From: Rhabdornis inornatus
Lineage: Eukaryota; Chordata; Aves; Passeriformes; Rhabdornithidae
Direction of reading: 5' to 3'
DNA length: 64,000 bases
Assembly (NCBI GenBank): GCA_013397075.1
Contig: VWZS01000240.1
Coordinates: 434,001 to 498,000, forward strand
The position numbers and the translations under genes were made by a program. The notes beneath the pieces are model-generated. The model did no database searches and had not been told where the DNA came from. It was given only the letters and a program-made list of their open reading frames with translations. Shown here piece after piece: positions 51,201 to 62,555 of this stretch (position 1 is the first letter of the stretch; every line of letters begins with the position of its first letter).

Positions 51201-52306
51201 TGGATCAGACTTTCTGTTCTGATAATGGAGGCAGACAACAGACTGTGTGATAAACACTGGTAATATTTCTATGTACCAGACTGGTAAGAATTCACTATTA
51301 TCAATAGTGTTCACTCATGTTGATACTAGGCTTCTGTCCTTCCATATAGAACACCTTAATCTTTAGGGACTGGCCAGTCTCTCTGGAAAACCCTCATCTC
51401 AGACTACATTGATTTGCAAGGTTCGTTTGGAGGCAGTGAGGATATAGTACCCAAGATACTTGTTTTTTAATTGAGCTGATAGGAAGCTATTTCACAGGCA
51501 CTCTCCATTTATTAACTTCACTCTTGTTAGTTCTTACCGCTTACAAGCAAATGTGTTTACAGGATTCAGACACAAGGATACCAGTCTGGTAAGACTGGAA
51601 TATGGTAGGAGGAGGAGAACAGAAGGAGGAAGAAAACAAATAACTGAAGCAGGACAATGTGAGCTGTGGGTTTGAGAGATGTTAGACATTGTCCTGCTTC
51701 AGTTCAGTTTTGGGACTGTACTGTACGGATTCCAAAAATTTTGGACAGGAGGTTGTGTTGTCCTCTTGTCCCCATTATGAGCATCAGATGTACACTTCAA
51801 GTTGACTGTTATGAGGAATCCCCAGTTCTATGTATTTACTGTTTAAGTTTTGATTTCACAGTATGATGCTCGTCAAGGAGCAGAGCGTCGCTACAGACAC
51901 ACCCTCCAGCAGGTTGGCCTAAGTGAAGAGTTTGTAAGGAAAAAAGGGAAAGATGCCACTGACTTGCTGGAAGAAGAATCTGATGTTCACAGGTAATAAA
52001 AACAATGTAGTACAGCTCTTTTGTCTGTGACTAAAAATATTTTCCTGGCTCATTAATGCATTCCAGTTTCTATAATCTAGTGTAGGAAAAATTAAATCAA
52101 CTTCACTGCTCTTATTAAGCATTGTGGCTTCTCTCTCTGAACTCCTATGACTGCACCCTATTTCATATGCACGGGGAAAACCATTTCTGGTATGAGATCA
52201 TCACTGTTTCTGCAGGCTGCCTGAGCCTCGGGGTGAAAAGGATGACTGTACTGAACAGGAAGGAGTACCTCAGGAGGAACAGAGCACAAAGGGAGTGGCA
52301 ACGTAA
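45006..52306 (+). CDS. FAM161B: FAM161B, centrosomal/ciliary FAM161 family protein
   Basis: FAM161B is the paralogue and partner of the retinal ciliary protein FAM161A and is thought to act at centrosomes and ciliary microtubules. Eight coding exons: 45006-45154, 46325-46887, 48602-48939, 49335-49462, 49752-49919, 50406-50505, 51862-51992, 52216-52306 (TAA stop). They splice in phase to 555 codons. The human protein is about 650, and the bird form is shorter mainly in the acidic N-terminal region. The start at 45006 is chosen because only this frame stays open to the donor at 45155 and matches the phase of exon 2. Family blocks are MTLREARKK, FRAQPVPAHVFLPLYQEIME, RPFSFLEKEE, EIRIQMRAKDLL, NTLPVHITDATRKRESA, and KEYRKELEEMQ with RPFLFEQV. 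Most of the rest is charged coiled coil. An extra exon in the first intron (45155-46324) cannot be excluded, but phase does not need one. Confidence 0.94.
45380..46090 (+). repeat. Diverged interspersed repeat, copy 2 (FAM161B intron 1), possibly LTR
   Basis: Colinear with 27480-28255. Shared blocks include GTCTTTCCAA near 45441, GAAGAAGAAGAGACTGCAG near 45535, TTTCTAGCTGAACCTCTCAAA near 45839, TTTGTGCATCTGTGTG near 45941 and GCATGACAAA near 46081. An AATAAA lies at about 46054. The element family was not identified. Confidence 0.5.
50798..50832 (+). repeat. Short AT-rich tandem duplication in FAM161B intron 6
   Basis: The unit CAGAAATTAAATAAA occurs twice in close succession, most likely by replication slippage. 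Confidence 0.6.
51642..51704 (+). repeat. Perfect 19-bp inverted repeat (hairpin) in FAM161B intron 6
   Basis: Left arm AACTGAAGCAGGACAATGT (51642-51660) and right arm ACATTGTCCTGCTTCAGTT (51686-51704) are exact reverse complements around a 25-base loop. Bases outside the arms (AAAAC to the left, GTTTT to the right) could pair after a small bulge, giving a stem near 25 bp. The hairpin lies about 160 bases before the exon 7 acceptor. Confidence 0.9.
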
Positions 52307-52580
52307 AAGCTCGCAGAAGAACCCATCAATCAGCTCTTGAGTTTTTGGTTCAAGATTCTCCAGGTTAATCCTCAGGAACTTAATAGTTTAAGCTGACACC
52401 TAAGAATTGCTGTGGGGTGAGATGGGAGAATTTAGTAAAGGAAAAAAACAGCTGTTGTTTAGAGCATGCCTTGTTCAAGCTAGCAAACCCTGCAGCTTCC
52501 CTTAGTCTCCAAAAATGTCTCTTGCGTGAGCTCTTTCCCTTTAATGGGCAATAAAACAAGTTAAAGAGGTTGAAGCACTA
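52307..52580 (+). other. FAM161B: FAM161B 3' UTR with AATAAA
   Basis: The sequence after the TAA has no coding signal. An AATAAA at 52549-52554 sits about 245 bases downstream of the stop and is the likely poly(A) signal. Confidence 0.6.
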
Positions 52581-54700
52581 TCTTTGGATAAAAGTAGATA
52601 TAAAAGATTGAAGAGGTGCATCCTCTAGTGTCAGCTTCTTGCATTTGTGCCACAGAAGCACACAGAAAGAAAGAATGCCTTCCACTTTGCACTGTTTTAG
52701 ACACGTGTGGTAGAATGCTTTCAAACAAGGTATTTCTACAAAAACAAATACCAGGATTTGACCCACCTTGGGAGAAAATTCAAAGAGAAGTCTCTCTCTG
52801 GTGTTAATTCTTCATTCACCCACTACCAGCTCTGCTTCTTCTCCTCATTAGTAAGAAGCAGTAGTCTTCCTGTATTAAAAAAATCTCCCATGTTTCATGA
52901 TTTGAAAGTGTTTCAACATCTTACCTATTTAGGTCATTAATTTGGCCCAAAAAACAACCAAAGTTATGAAGAAGGTTGTAATTAAACAGTGCATCACTTT
53001 GGAGTTATTGTTGTCCTAATTGTGTGATTACTGTGGTATCAGAGATGGATTTTGGAGGAAAAAAGATTAGGTATTGCCTGCCAGGACTTTGCACTCAAAT
53101 GTCTAGTGCATCTTGAATGGCATATTTCATAGTTCAGTGATCTCTCTTTACCTGACACTAATAACATTTTAAAAATAAAAATCCTTGCCACCTGGAATGT
53201 TTTCTGAGAATTTTGCACTTTGACATTAAAATTTTTTAAAATGGATATCATGTTTCTGTATTGCACAATTTTCCTTATCAATCATCTTTTCTTCACTTAC
53301 TTAAATAGATGTGTCTCCTTTTGTCACCTCAATCCTTTTTTCCTTACACTGTAACAACACAGCCTTACCATCAAATCAGAAATACAGTACCTGTCAGAGC
53401 TACCACACCAGACAAAGATATAAAACTGAAATAATGACATTTTAAATCATAACAAAGTACTAAATCCAAGAATTTGTGGCCTGGGGGTTTCAGGGTTTCA
53501 CACTGCTACATTACAGGCTGAATGCACTGGACTGCAGCATCCTCATTTGTGACTCAGTCTCCACACTGAGAACAGGCTTAAGCTCCTTGGAGGGTTCCAG
53601 GAAGGCTGTTACCAGTGTACCAGTTCCTACACAGGTTTAATTGTGTAGGACATACAGAGGCTGTTCTTTCTCTGGGTACCCCCTGGAAAAGAGCAGTGAT
53701 GTAACCATGTTGTCACCGTGCCTAGCCACATTGAAAGAGGAAGGAAAGATTACTTCCCTGCTTGAAGTCTGTGGTTTAAAGCCTCTTTGTATGGATATAT
53801 TTGAAGCAGTGGGACTGAAATTTTAATACATACATTTTAAAGGGTATTTACTAAAACTGGTTGCTGATTTCCGTAATAGTTAATGGTGCTGAAAAAAGAA
53901 ATTTCTAAGTATGTGAAGTGAAAAGGGAAACCCTTAGAAAGGAGGAACAAAAGTTTAAATTATTATGCCATGTAATTTTAACAAATACTAAGATGACATG
54001 CATAAATATAATAACAACTAAATTAGAGTCTTCATATTGGTCCCTAAACAGAAATTGCAGAAATGTGATGAAACTAAAAGCATCAAACTAAGTAACTGAA
54101 ACTCACATCTCTCTTGATAAACAAAGTTTTGTTCTGAAAGGAGGATTACATTTCTGTAATCCTAAAAGAGACTGTAGTCTTGTAATGTGTCTCAAAAATA
54201 GTACTGAAATAAAGAGTTTCAACTATGGTTCTGGATTTTTGCATTTTATGAAGATATTTGGTTATATTCACTTACAAGATCTACAGCTTGTCCAGCTAAC
54301 CTATAAAAATACTGTAGAAAAGAAATCTCACTGGAGTATCTCCCATCAATTGCTGAGATGGCAGCCAAACTGCATAAGACTTTGATTCCCAGGTACCTGG
54401 TGGAGCTTCTGCAGGAACCTCCAGGTTATAATACCTGTACCAGCAGCAGCACTACCTTTCCATTCAGCTAGGGAGCAATACAAACTCTAGGCATTGCATT
54501 TGCATAGAAGCTATTACAGACACACAGTACCTTAGCAAAACTCTGCATTCTCAGTGATGCCAGTTCTGAAGACTCTTTAAGTTAACAAAATATTCAAAAC
54601 ACCATGTGGAAGACTCATTTAAAGAGCTTGATATACCAAACAAATTTTGGAGAAAAGTGACTGGGAAAGCAGGAAGAGAACACAGCAAATGTAACCAAAT
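52580..54700. other. Intergenic gap between convergent FAM161B and ZNF410
   Basis: This is AT-rich DNA with only short random open frames. It was searched on the minus strand for the missing ZNF410 C-terminal exon without success. Minus-strand ATTAAA hexamers at about 53639 and 53820 leave a longer ZNF410 3' UTR possible. Confidence 0.5.
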
Positions 54701-54716
54701 GATATCAAGTAGTACA

Positions 54717-54722
54717 TTTATT
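54717..54722 (-). terminator. Probable ZNF410 poly(A) signal AATAAA
   Basis: TTTATT on the plus strand reads AATAAA on the minus strand, about 460 bases downstream of the last recognised ZNF410 exon. A polypyrimidine-CAG acceptor candidate lies at about 54993-55010 on the minus strand. The last exon and 3' UTR therefore probably lie between the two. Confidence 0.55.
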
Positions 54723-55185
54723 TTATACAGTAAGTCAGCTTCTGACAGTGAGATGTATTAGAATATAGTCTCTGAAGGTAAAGGGTGGAAGGAAGGCCTG
54801 TTGCTCAAGATACTGAATATTTGAACAGTGCCTAGCACAATGAGGTCCTGGTCCTTAGCTGGGGCTCCCTGGTGCTCCAGCAAAACAAACACTTTAGGCT
54901 TTAGCAGATGGACTGCATAAGCAGTTTTGAAATGGCATTCCACAACATGGGCTAAGTGACACCTAAGCAACAGACTTCACCTTTTAAGCTCTGCAAGAGA
55001 GAAACTTGGTCCAGCAGATCTTCACCAACTCCAGTTTTAGGATTCATCCACTATCTACCCACCCCTCTGTGCAGAGTTAAAGCAATGTTCATCCCACTGC
55101 AATATGGTGATCCTCAAGGAGGAATGATCGATCCCATCTCAGTCACCACATATAAGAGGGCGGAAAAAAGAGCAGCTGGTCTCAC

Positions 55186-58100
55186 CCTCTTCTACTCCAA
55201 TAATTGACTCAGTGTCTGGCAGGTGCAGAGACTCAACACCAAGGCTGGGCTGGGAGTTCATGGAGATGAGATTCTTACTATGCACTGTTGATTCTTCCAG
55301 CAAACTGCTGCCCATCAGTGACTCTATTGTGAAAAGAAAAGGTAGAACAAAATTCTCATGATGCAATGACATTGCAATACAAGATACAATCCCTGCCCCA
55401 CTTCAAGTCATATTGCCTTCTTCCCTAGACACCTACTTTATCCATTCCTACTCTTTGGGCATCCAGTGCTCCAATGGATGGAAAATACTATGTTTATTGT
55501 TTTGAACCTTACTATGGTGAGATCTTATGCAGGATTGGCTATCTCTTCAAATAATTCACATTGTGTAAAAACCCAGGCTGCTTGCAACAAGAAAACATAA
55601 CCAAAGGAAAAAATCCACATTAAAAACCCCAGCTAGATTCGTATTGATTTTGAAAACAATAAACATATCTGCCCCTTGACCACCATATAAAAATACACTT
55701 TTGTCTTCTGTCCTAGAAAAGGGGAGGTTAAATAGTCCTCATCTCCAAGAGGAACAGACTTTTGTTTCTTACTGGCTTGTGGTCTCATATTATCAGGACA
55801 AACATCTTTTATTTGACCATCCACTATTTTTTTTCCTGCACTTTTCCCCCGGAGTGAGTGTGCTCCCTTCTTTACCTGGCTGTTCTCGCTCCCTGCTGCC
55901 AGCTGTTCCAATTCGGGAGTGGTGTTTCCTCATATGCACATTTCTGCTACCACTCTGGGAAAATGTCTTCCCACAAATTTGGCACTGATGGGGCTTCACT
56001 CCTTGGAGTCAAAGGGGGAAGAAATATCCCAAGAATTACCAAATGGGGAGAAGAGACCTCATCAACTAAGAAACTAATAACAGTTTTGAAATGTCTGTTT
56101 GCACCACTGATGCTAACTTATCAGTAAAAACCAAATGAGAAGTATTCCCATCTCCTGGAGGGCCATAAGCTTCTAGAACAGAAGAGGTTTAGATATCAGT
56201 AATGGCAGTTGTTGGAAAACTCAAGTCTGAAGAGTAACAGTCTTCAAGTTGGATTGATGAGAGGGAACAAGTTATTTGGAATCATTTACTCATTGATATG
56301 GAAATACTTGATGTCCCCCACATAGAATAAAATGACTAGATGCAAGGAAGCTGTTTCCTGCCATCACACAATGAATTGCAGCATCTGATTTACGTTACTG
56401 AGCAGAGACTTGATGATGATTTGTCACTGTGAAAGGATTTCCATTTTACAGAGCCGTTCATCATTTGCACACTACAAGCATGCTGTCCATCCTTCTTGGC
56501 TCAATGACATGGAAGCAAGGAGACAGGACAGAAAAAGCATGGAGAACTCAATCCCAGATGTTATTACCTCAGTAAAATCTCCCATTCCCCAAATATACCA
56601 TTTTCATTGTGTGCTGATATTTAAGATAGATTGATCAAAACAGAAGGCAGAAGCTTTGAAACACTTTTGAAATACATTTCCACCTAGACCTTTGTCCAAT
56701 TTTAAGTATGTAGTAGGAAAAAATAAAGGAAAACCCTACCTATGGCAGAAACCCACTTACAAGAGATTTCAGATTCAAAATACATTAACCAAATATATTT
56801 GGTTAATATACAGAGACGCTAGAGTCTCTCTTTTGATTAACCAAATGGTAGCTATGAAAAAGATATTCAACTTCATGACATTTTAGAAACAATTTACAAA
56901 AATAATCTTTAAAATGTAATTTGAATTTATTAATAGAAACAACCTAGAAGATTACGGGCTACAGGGCTACCATGAAAGGGAAGTCAAAAAACACTATGAC
57001 CAGATGTTCTATGGAAACCAGGATTTTTCTTAAGGAAATCAAATCAAAGTCCTACAATAATTTTCTTTTTTTCAGACAGATCACAGAATGTCAGATGAAG
57101 ACTCTTACCTGAGTGGACAACCAAATGTTTCCGAAGACTGGAGTATTCAGCAAAGGAGCGACCACATCCCTGTGCCTGACACAGAAAGGGTTTTTCCCCT
57201 ACAAGGGAAAAGTAAATTCTTAGATTTTGGGATCACAACTTAATCTGATTGCCCAAGTCCCTGAGAACAGCCTGGACATCTCTACTCCATTCTCCCATTT
57301 GGCCTTATGTATAGTAGAGTTCCATGGAAATTACACATCCTTCCTAAGCTTCCTAAGGCTTTTACAACATTCTTTTTACCAGAGGAAACAGTGACATTAT
57401 TTTAAAATATTCTAATATTCATTATTTTAAAATATTCGTAGACCATCATTCACCAAAAGTGAAGCAAGGGATCCGTGTTTCTAGATAATGTTTCAAGTAT
57501 ATAAATAATAGAGTAATATAAAACGACTTGATCTATGCTGTATCTTCTATATGCAGTTCTCAACAAGCAGCTCTGTTCCACACACACACAAGGTCCTGCT
57601 CCCTTTCTGCCTCTCAGTGCCAAAAACCCCATTAACTGTATTTTCCTTCATATCAGATTCTATACTTTATTTTAGATTAGGCTGAACTTGCCAAAATCCT
57701 GTGAGAGATGTGTCAGTCATTTATCTCTATGTGTGGAGGAACTGTAATTCAAGGCACAAATTGTTCTCATGGATTGAAATTTGTATCACAGCTATTTTTG
57801 ATTTACTTAAATTATGATAAATTGGGAGGTTACTACATTAATGCAGTGCAATAATATTAATCTGTTTGGGACACTCTCTTAATAAAGCTAGACATAACTT
57901 TTGCCTGCAACATCCCACTCGAGAACGCAATATACCATGTTTAACACTATGATTTTAAGCCTTTAACTGGATCCCAGTACAAGAGTAATAGCAAGATCAC
58001 AGGAGATTACGCAAGCTATTTTAACAATTTATTGTATAATACATATGTAGTTCTTTCAGAGTAAACTTGTTTTTAAAGGTGTTTCTACTGTGACTTTGCC

Positions 58101-61100
58101 TTTAGAAGTCTTCTCCCTACAGCTTATTTATTGGCCTCTTATCTACAATAGCATTTGATAGCTGTGAGCAAAAAGGATCAACACAGCATGTTCCGATTGG
58201 TGTTACAAAGCTGAAATATGTAGCAGAGTCTCAAACATTGATGGTACTTTCTGGCTTGCTATAAATCTTTAAAAGTGTGGAAAAACTACCATGGACTTAA
58301 ATAACAGTGCACAGTTCCATCTGTAAGACACCCCAGAGCTATTGACACCTGCAATTTCATAAGGCCTTTGGTCTGATCAAACACTTAATTCCATGTTATC
58401 CATTTGCAGCTTAGAAAGTTACTATTTACTCCTACAGAAGCTACTACTCTGTTGGTTGCAGAACGCTCACTTATCAGGGAAGATTGTGCATGGATCAGCT
58501 GGGCCTATTAACTTAATCTGCACCTTGGCTGGGAGCTGTAAGTGCAAAAGAAAACTGCAAAAAATGTAACTGCTGTTACTACACATTCAAAATTTTATTA
58601 TTGGTATATACAATTTTTAACTACATTGCAACATCTGCCCCCAAACCATGTGTTCTAGCTAGACTGCACATACTTTAAAATAGCAGCCTTTTCCCATGTG
58701 TATCGACAAACCACATACCATACGGTCATGTTTAAGTAAGGCAGAAGGCACAAACAGCTGCTGGCAACCCACATCATCTGTAATTTCATTTTACCAGGGA
58801 GGCTTTGTTCTATCACATTTGTCAAGGTTATTTTAAAACGTTTACCAACTGCAATACAATGCTTCCAAGGCCATCAGGGAATCTCTAACAATATTCCAAG
58901 AAGCTTGAACTGGGCGATTTGTCTGAGTGTTGTGATAACCCTGAGGCTTAAAAAACTAAACAAACAAAATCACCAGAATATTCATTATTAACTTTTCTGG
59001 TCATTAATTAAATTGCTGGTCACAATTAAATTGCTGGTCATTCCAGCAGTAACTTTTGTGCCTCTCTCAAAAAACTTTCTAGTACAAAAACACCTGAAGC
59101 ACTTTGGCTGCTATACCAGCTTCTAAAAATACTGACAAGGCAGGATTATATTCTCCAGAGGAGCCATCATAAACAAACCATGTCTAAAACACAGCACTAT
59201 GAAATAAAGGTTCTTCTTTTATTTACTATAAAAAGCTGAGCATGAATTGAGAGTATACAGGCTTCAGCATACCATAATATTCCAAATTAGCACTGGCACA
59301 AACACAGCAGTTTGCACACCACAATGCTGTCTTCTAATTAATGCTTTTTTCTACTTTTCTTTGCTACTGTATTTTTACTACTCATTCCACTGCACTCCTC
59401 ATTTCCCTGTATGTCCCAAATGTAGTCATTCTACAGGCAGCATAGATAACACAAGCTAGTCAGTCAGGCAGATGCCAGCACAGCTCCTACTATCTAAGCT
59501 ATTGAGCCTTTCAGGAATTTCAAATAACCTCTTTACAAAACACAATTTCTGAAGTCACATTCACTAACTATTCCCTTGGTAACAGTCTAGTTTCATACAC
59601 CCCTCCGCTCCATCACACAACTGGAAGGGAATCTTCAGAATATGCGTCTGAGCAGAATACAGGATCACCACACATTATTGAAAGATAAAGCCCATGTGAA
59701 ACTATACAGGACAGTAAAAGAGATAAGCACTTGCTTTATCTGACCTATAGGTCAACGTGAATTGACAGAAAAGGGACATTAATGGAGGGCAGAGGTAAAC
59801 ATAGTACTTTGAATAGTCTGAGGACAGAGGAGGAAGTGGTTTATGCCTCAGGAAAGACCCCACCTCAGCAGACCACAAATAGGTGAGGTCTAAAACACAC
59901 CAGTGTGAATTCGTAGGTGGTTCTTCAGGTTTCCAGCTGTTGTGAACTGTTTACCACAGCCCAGTTCTGTGCACACAAAGGGTTTTTCACCATTGTGAGT
60001 TCTCATGTGCACCTTCAGCCTCTGCAAGACGTAGAAACTTTTTCCACAACCTTCTGCTGGGCAGGTGAAGGAGCGGTCGTTCCTGGAAAGCAACAAAAAA
60101 TTGTTTCATTACAGCTACTGCAACACATTTTTTCATGGACACTTGACTTCTTTCTTTTATTAAATATGAGCACCTGTTAAAATACAAAAATTCTAAACCA
60201 AACATAACAAGGACCTGCAAAATTATCTAAATCTAATCCAAGGTTTTCAGCATAATTGACTTAAAGCACTCAAAAGACCTAATATTTATAAGAATATTGC
60301 CAGGTTTGCACAGCTTGTCAGTGTCAAAACCTAACATTATCTCAGAGTGCACTTTTTCAAGGTCATAACAACAAATAGCTTCCTTCTGCTCACCGGTGTG
60401 TCTTCAGATGGTACTTGAAGTGAGCTGGCCATACAAATGTCCGATCACAGCCCTCAACTGTGCACTTCAGCTTCCTTTCCACGCGAGATAAATGAGGAAC
60501 GGGGTTTGAATCTTTTGGCTGCCCATCTCCTGTGCAAAGATGAACATTTTCCCCTGGAAAAGAAAAGCCGACCAAAATCTAAAAAATTACTATAATGTGT
60601 CAAATATAATAGAAGAAACAGCATCATACATGATACAGGATTGTAAATTAGCTATGTGTCTGGCTGCTGACTGTTTAGCATACCCTACAGGCTGCTGCCT
60701 AGCCTATAACAGGCATCAGACACAGACTTGCAAACCTTACCAGACCCCTAAACTATTCCCAACAAGCCATCTGGATCAGATCAGCTGCTACCAGATAAGG
60801 CTTATCACAAAAAAAATAGAAAGCCAATGCACCAGAAATTGTAAAAATGGTCTCTATATCAATATCAAACAACCAATTTTAACTATCAACCAACTATCAC
60901 CTATTAGCTAAGCTGTTTTTAAAAACACCTTAGCTAAAATAAGAGATACTGCATTTACTTGCAGTTATTTATTAAAATAATTAAGTCAGAAAGCATGTAA
61001 CTAAATCCAATTATGTATTCTCCAGAAAACTGATCTCCAAACTCAGTGGAGCTAAAAAGGAAGTATGATTTACAGTATGTATTAAAAACAGGCTCTTAAA

Positions 61101-62555
61101 AGTGAAAATGAAAGTTAAAAAACAAGCAGCTGCTGCCAGAAAGAAGATATTCTTTACATGTATTGGAGAAATAGTAGGCTACAACTTGTAGGCTAGATGG
61201 TTCCACTAGAGTCCATTCCCCAAGAAAAAATGAGAAGCCTATTTATACTGAAGAAAAAAATCATAATTGTCCTGTAAAACTCTGTCACTGATGATTTGAA
61301 GATGTCATAACTGATTCAAAGCAAGAGAGAACTAAAGAGAGGAAGAAACAACGTGAAACTAGGGGTCATGTATGGAACATTCAATTTTTCAGACAGAATG
61401 TGTGATTCTCCTACCATTATTGCTTGCTTTGGCATTCTTTGCAAGCTGTGCCCGAGTGGCAGCAATTAAACTGTCATGGGCCAACTCTTGCACTCGTAGG
61501 AACCATGGGGTACTGCTGTCTGTGCTATCATGAGAGAGAAAGTCATTGCCAGAATCTTCTGCTTCATCTTGAACAAACACCAAGTGCTCTGCAGGAGACC
61601 CCAGCCCTAGAAAAGAAGACAAATTGGTGAAACAATAATGTAACAGAGGAAAATTTCTTTTGCTTCTAAGAGATTAGTGTTCATAGCACGGATGAAATAG
61701 CTGCCCTGAAAAAGTCTCCACTGACCTCTACATTGTAGAAAGATGTTGATGACTAAATGGTCCTGAAATATCCAATAATGCCCAGCAAATTTCCTCTTTC
61801 CTCTTCATAAGCAGTAGGGACAGAATTATACTTTTATCTCCTGCATTCTGCTGAGACATATCCAGCCAGATGACAAACAGAAGGACAATTACCTGCTCTT
61901 GTTAGGTTGAGAAGAATGAATGAAGTGCTGTCGCTGGGCTGGAGGTCTTGCAATAAACTGGACGTTTCTGAAGTTGACAGAAGTTCAGATGGTTTCTGTA
62001 CATTCTGTACCCTTGTTTCCTCTCCATCAGGGCCTACATTTACCTGGAGACTTCTCAAGACGGCAGATGAAGAAACATCTTTGGAAGAATTAGTATGACT
62101 TGGAGAAGTGAGATCTCTTTCATCATCTAATGAGGAAAGTGAAACCAGAGTAAATAGAAGTATAAATACACTATGACTAAAAGACACCTATGAGAAGTTA
62201 TTTTTCTAGGAAAAGACCTCAGAACTTGAGAGAAAAGGGAAGAGGAAGTTTCTGACGAGGCAGAACTTCACTATTAAACGAGAAGATTCAGTCACTCTGC
62301 TGAAATTGTTCCTCCATCCCTGGAATGTCTTATCAGCAAGAGACAGGGGGGCCAGAGTGGTGAAGTAAAGACAGCTGTATGAAGGACAAGGTCACAAAGA
62401 TCTGCCACATAGATTTTACCTGGCAACATGAGTCTGTTGCATTCTGAGGTCTCAGTAACAGGAAGCAGGGAGAGACAGGTGATGTCTTTTGGTTCTGATT
62501 CCACCAGTCCTTGTCCCAGTGGAATAGAAGTATTTTGAACAAACTGAACCAGCAG
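55186..62555 (-). CDS. ZNF410: ZNF410, five-C2H2-finger transcription factor (partial)
   Basis: In mammals ZNF410 is a nuclear DNA-binding protein that strongly activates the NuRD subunit gene CHD4. Eight coding exons in transcript order: 62420-62555, 61893-62126, 61415-61606, 60394-60553, 59901-60082, 57109-57198, 55876-56001, 55186-55323. All junctions are GT-AG and in phase. The N-terminal part matches the family (FVQNTSIPLGQGLVE, SSAVLRSLQVNVGPDGEETR, EHLVFVQDEAEDSGNDF). Five C2H2 fingers follow: CTVEGCDRTFVWPAHFKYHL, CPAEGCGKSFYVLQRLKVHM, CTELGCGKQFTTAGNLKNHL, CQAQGCGRSFAEYSSLRKHL and CQICGKTFSQSGSRNVHM. The eighth exon encodes LMGSSLLEES and MNSQPSLGVES. The short first coding exon is not in the window. 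The C-terminal tail after the GVEE residues was not located. The linker before finger 5 reads GVKP where the family has GEKP. Confidence 0.95.
56784..56807. repeat. Perfect 24-bp palindrome in ZNF410 intron
   Basis: ATTAACCAAATA and its reverse complement abut with no spacer to make a perfect 24-base palindrome. The core half-site ATTAACCAAAT recurs once more at about 56837. The surroundings are AT-rich intron between the fourth-finger and fifth-finger exons. Confidence 0.9.
57199..59900 (-). other. ZNF410: Large ZNF410 intron
   Basis: This 2.7-kb intron separates the exon with fingers 2-3 from the finger 4 exon. No coding exon is seen. A short direct duplication (AATTAAATTGCTGGTCA-like) is at about 59006-59041. 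No gene, RNA gene or recognisable transposon was found. Confidence 0.6.
57394..57437 (+). repeat. AT-rich tandem duplication in ZNF410 intron
   Basis: The unit CATTATTTTAAAATATTC occurs at about 57394-57411 and 57420-57437, a 26-bp period. It is simple slippage-type sequence. Confidence 0.6.

Noticed and set aside
52361..52381. Plus-strand reading QVNPQEL, resembling a piece of the ZNF410 tail
   Set aside because: It is on the wrong strand, seven residues long, and lies in the FAM161B 3' UTR. I take it as coincidence.
53500..53840. Minus-strand open frames considered as the missing ZNF410 C-terminal exon
   Set aside because: Similarity to the remembered tail was limited to a few scattered residues in two different frames, no better than chance.
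54836..54970. Minus-strand open frame near the ZNF410 3' end
   Set aside because: No splice-site and phase match to the preceding ZNF410 exon, and no family similarity. It is more likely 3' UTR.
55139..55185. Open frame past the donor of the last recognised ZNF410 exon
   Set aside because: It could be an alternative short C terminus by intron retention, but a GTGAGA donor is present and the extra residues do not resemble the family tail.
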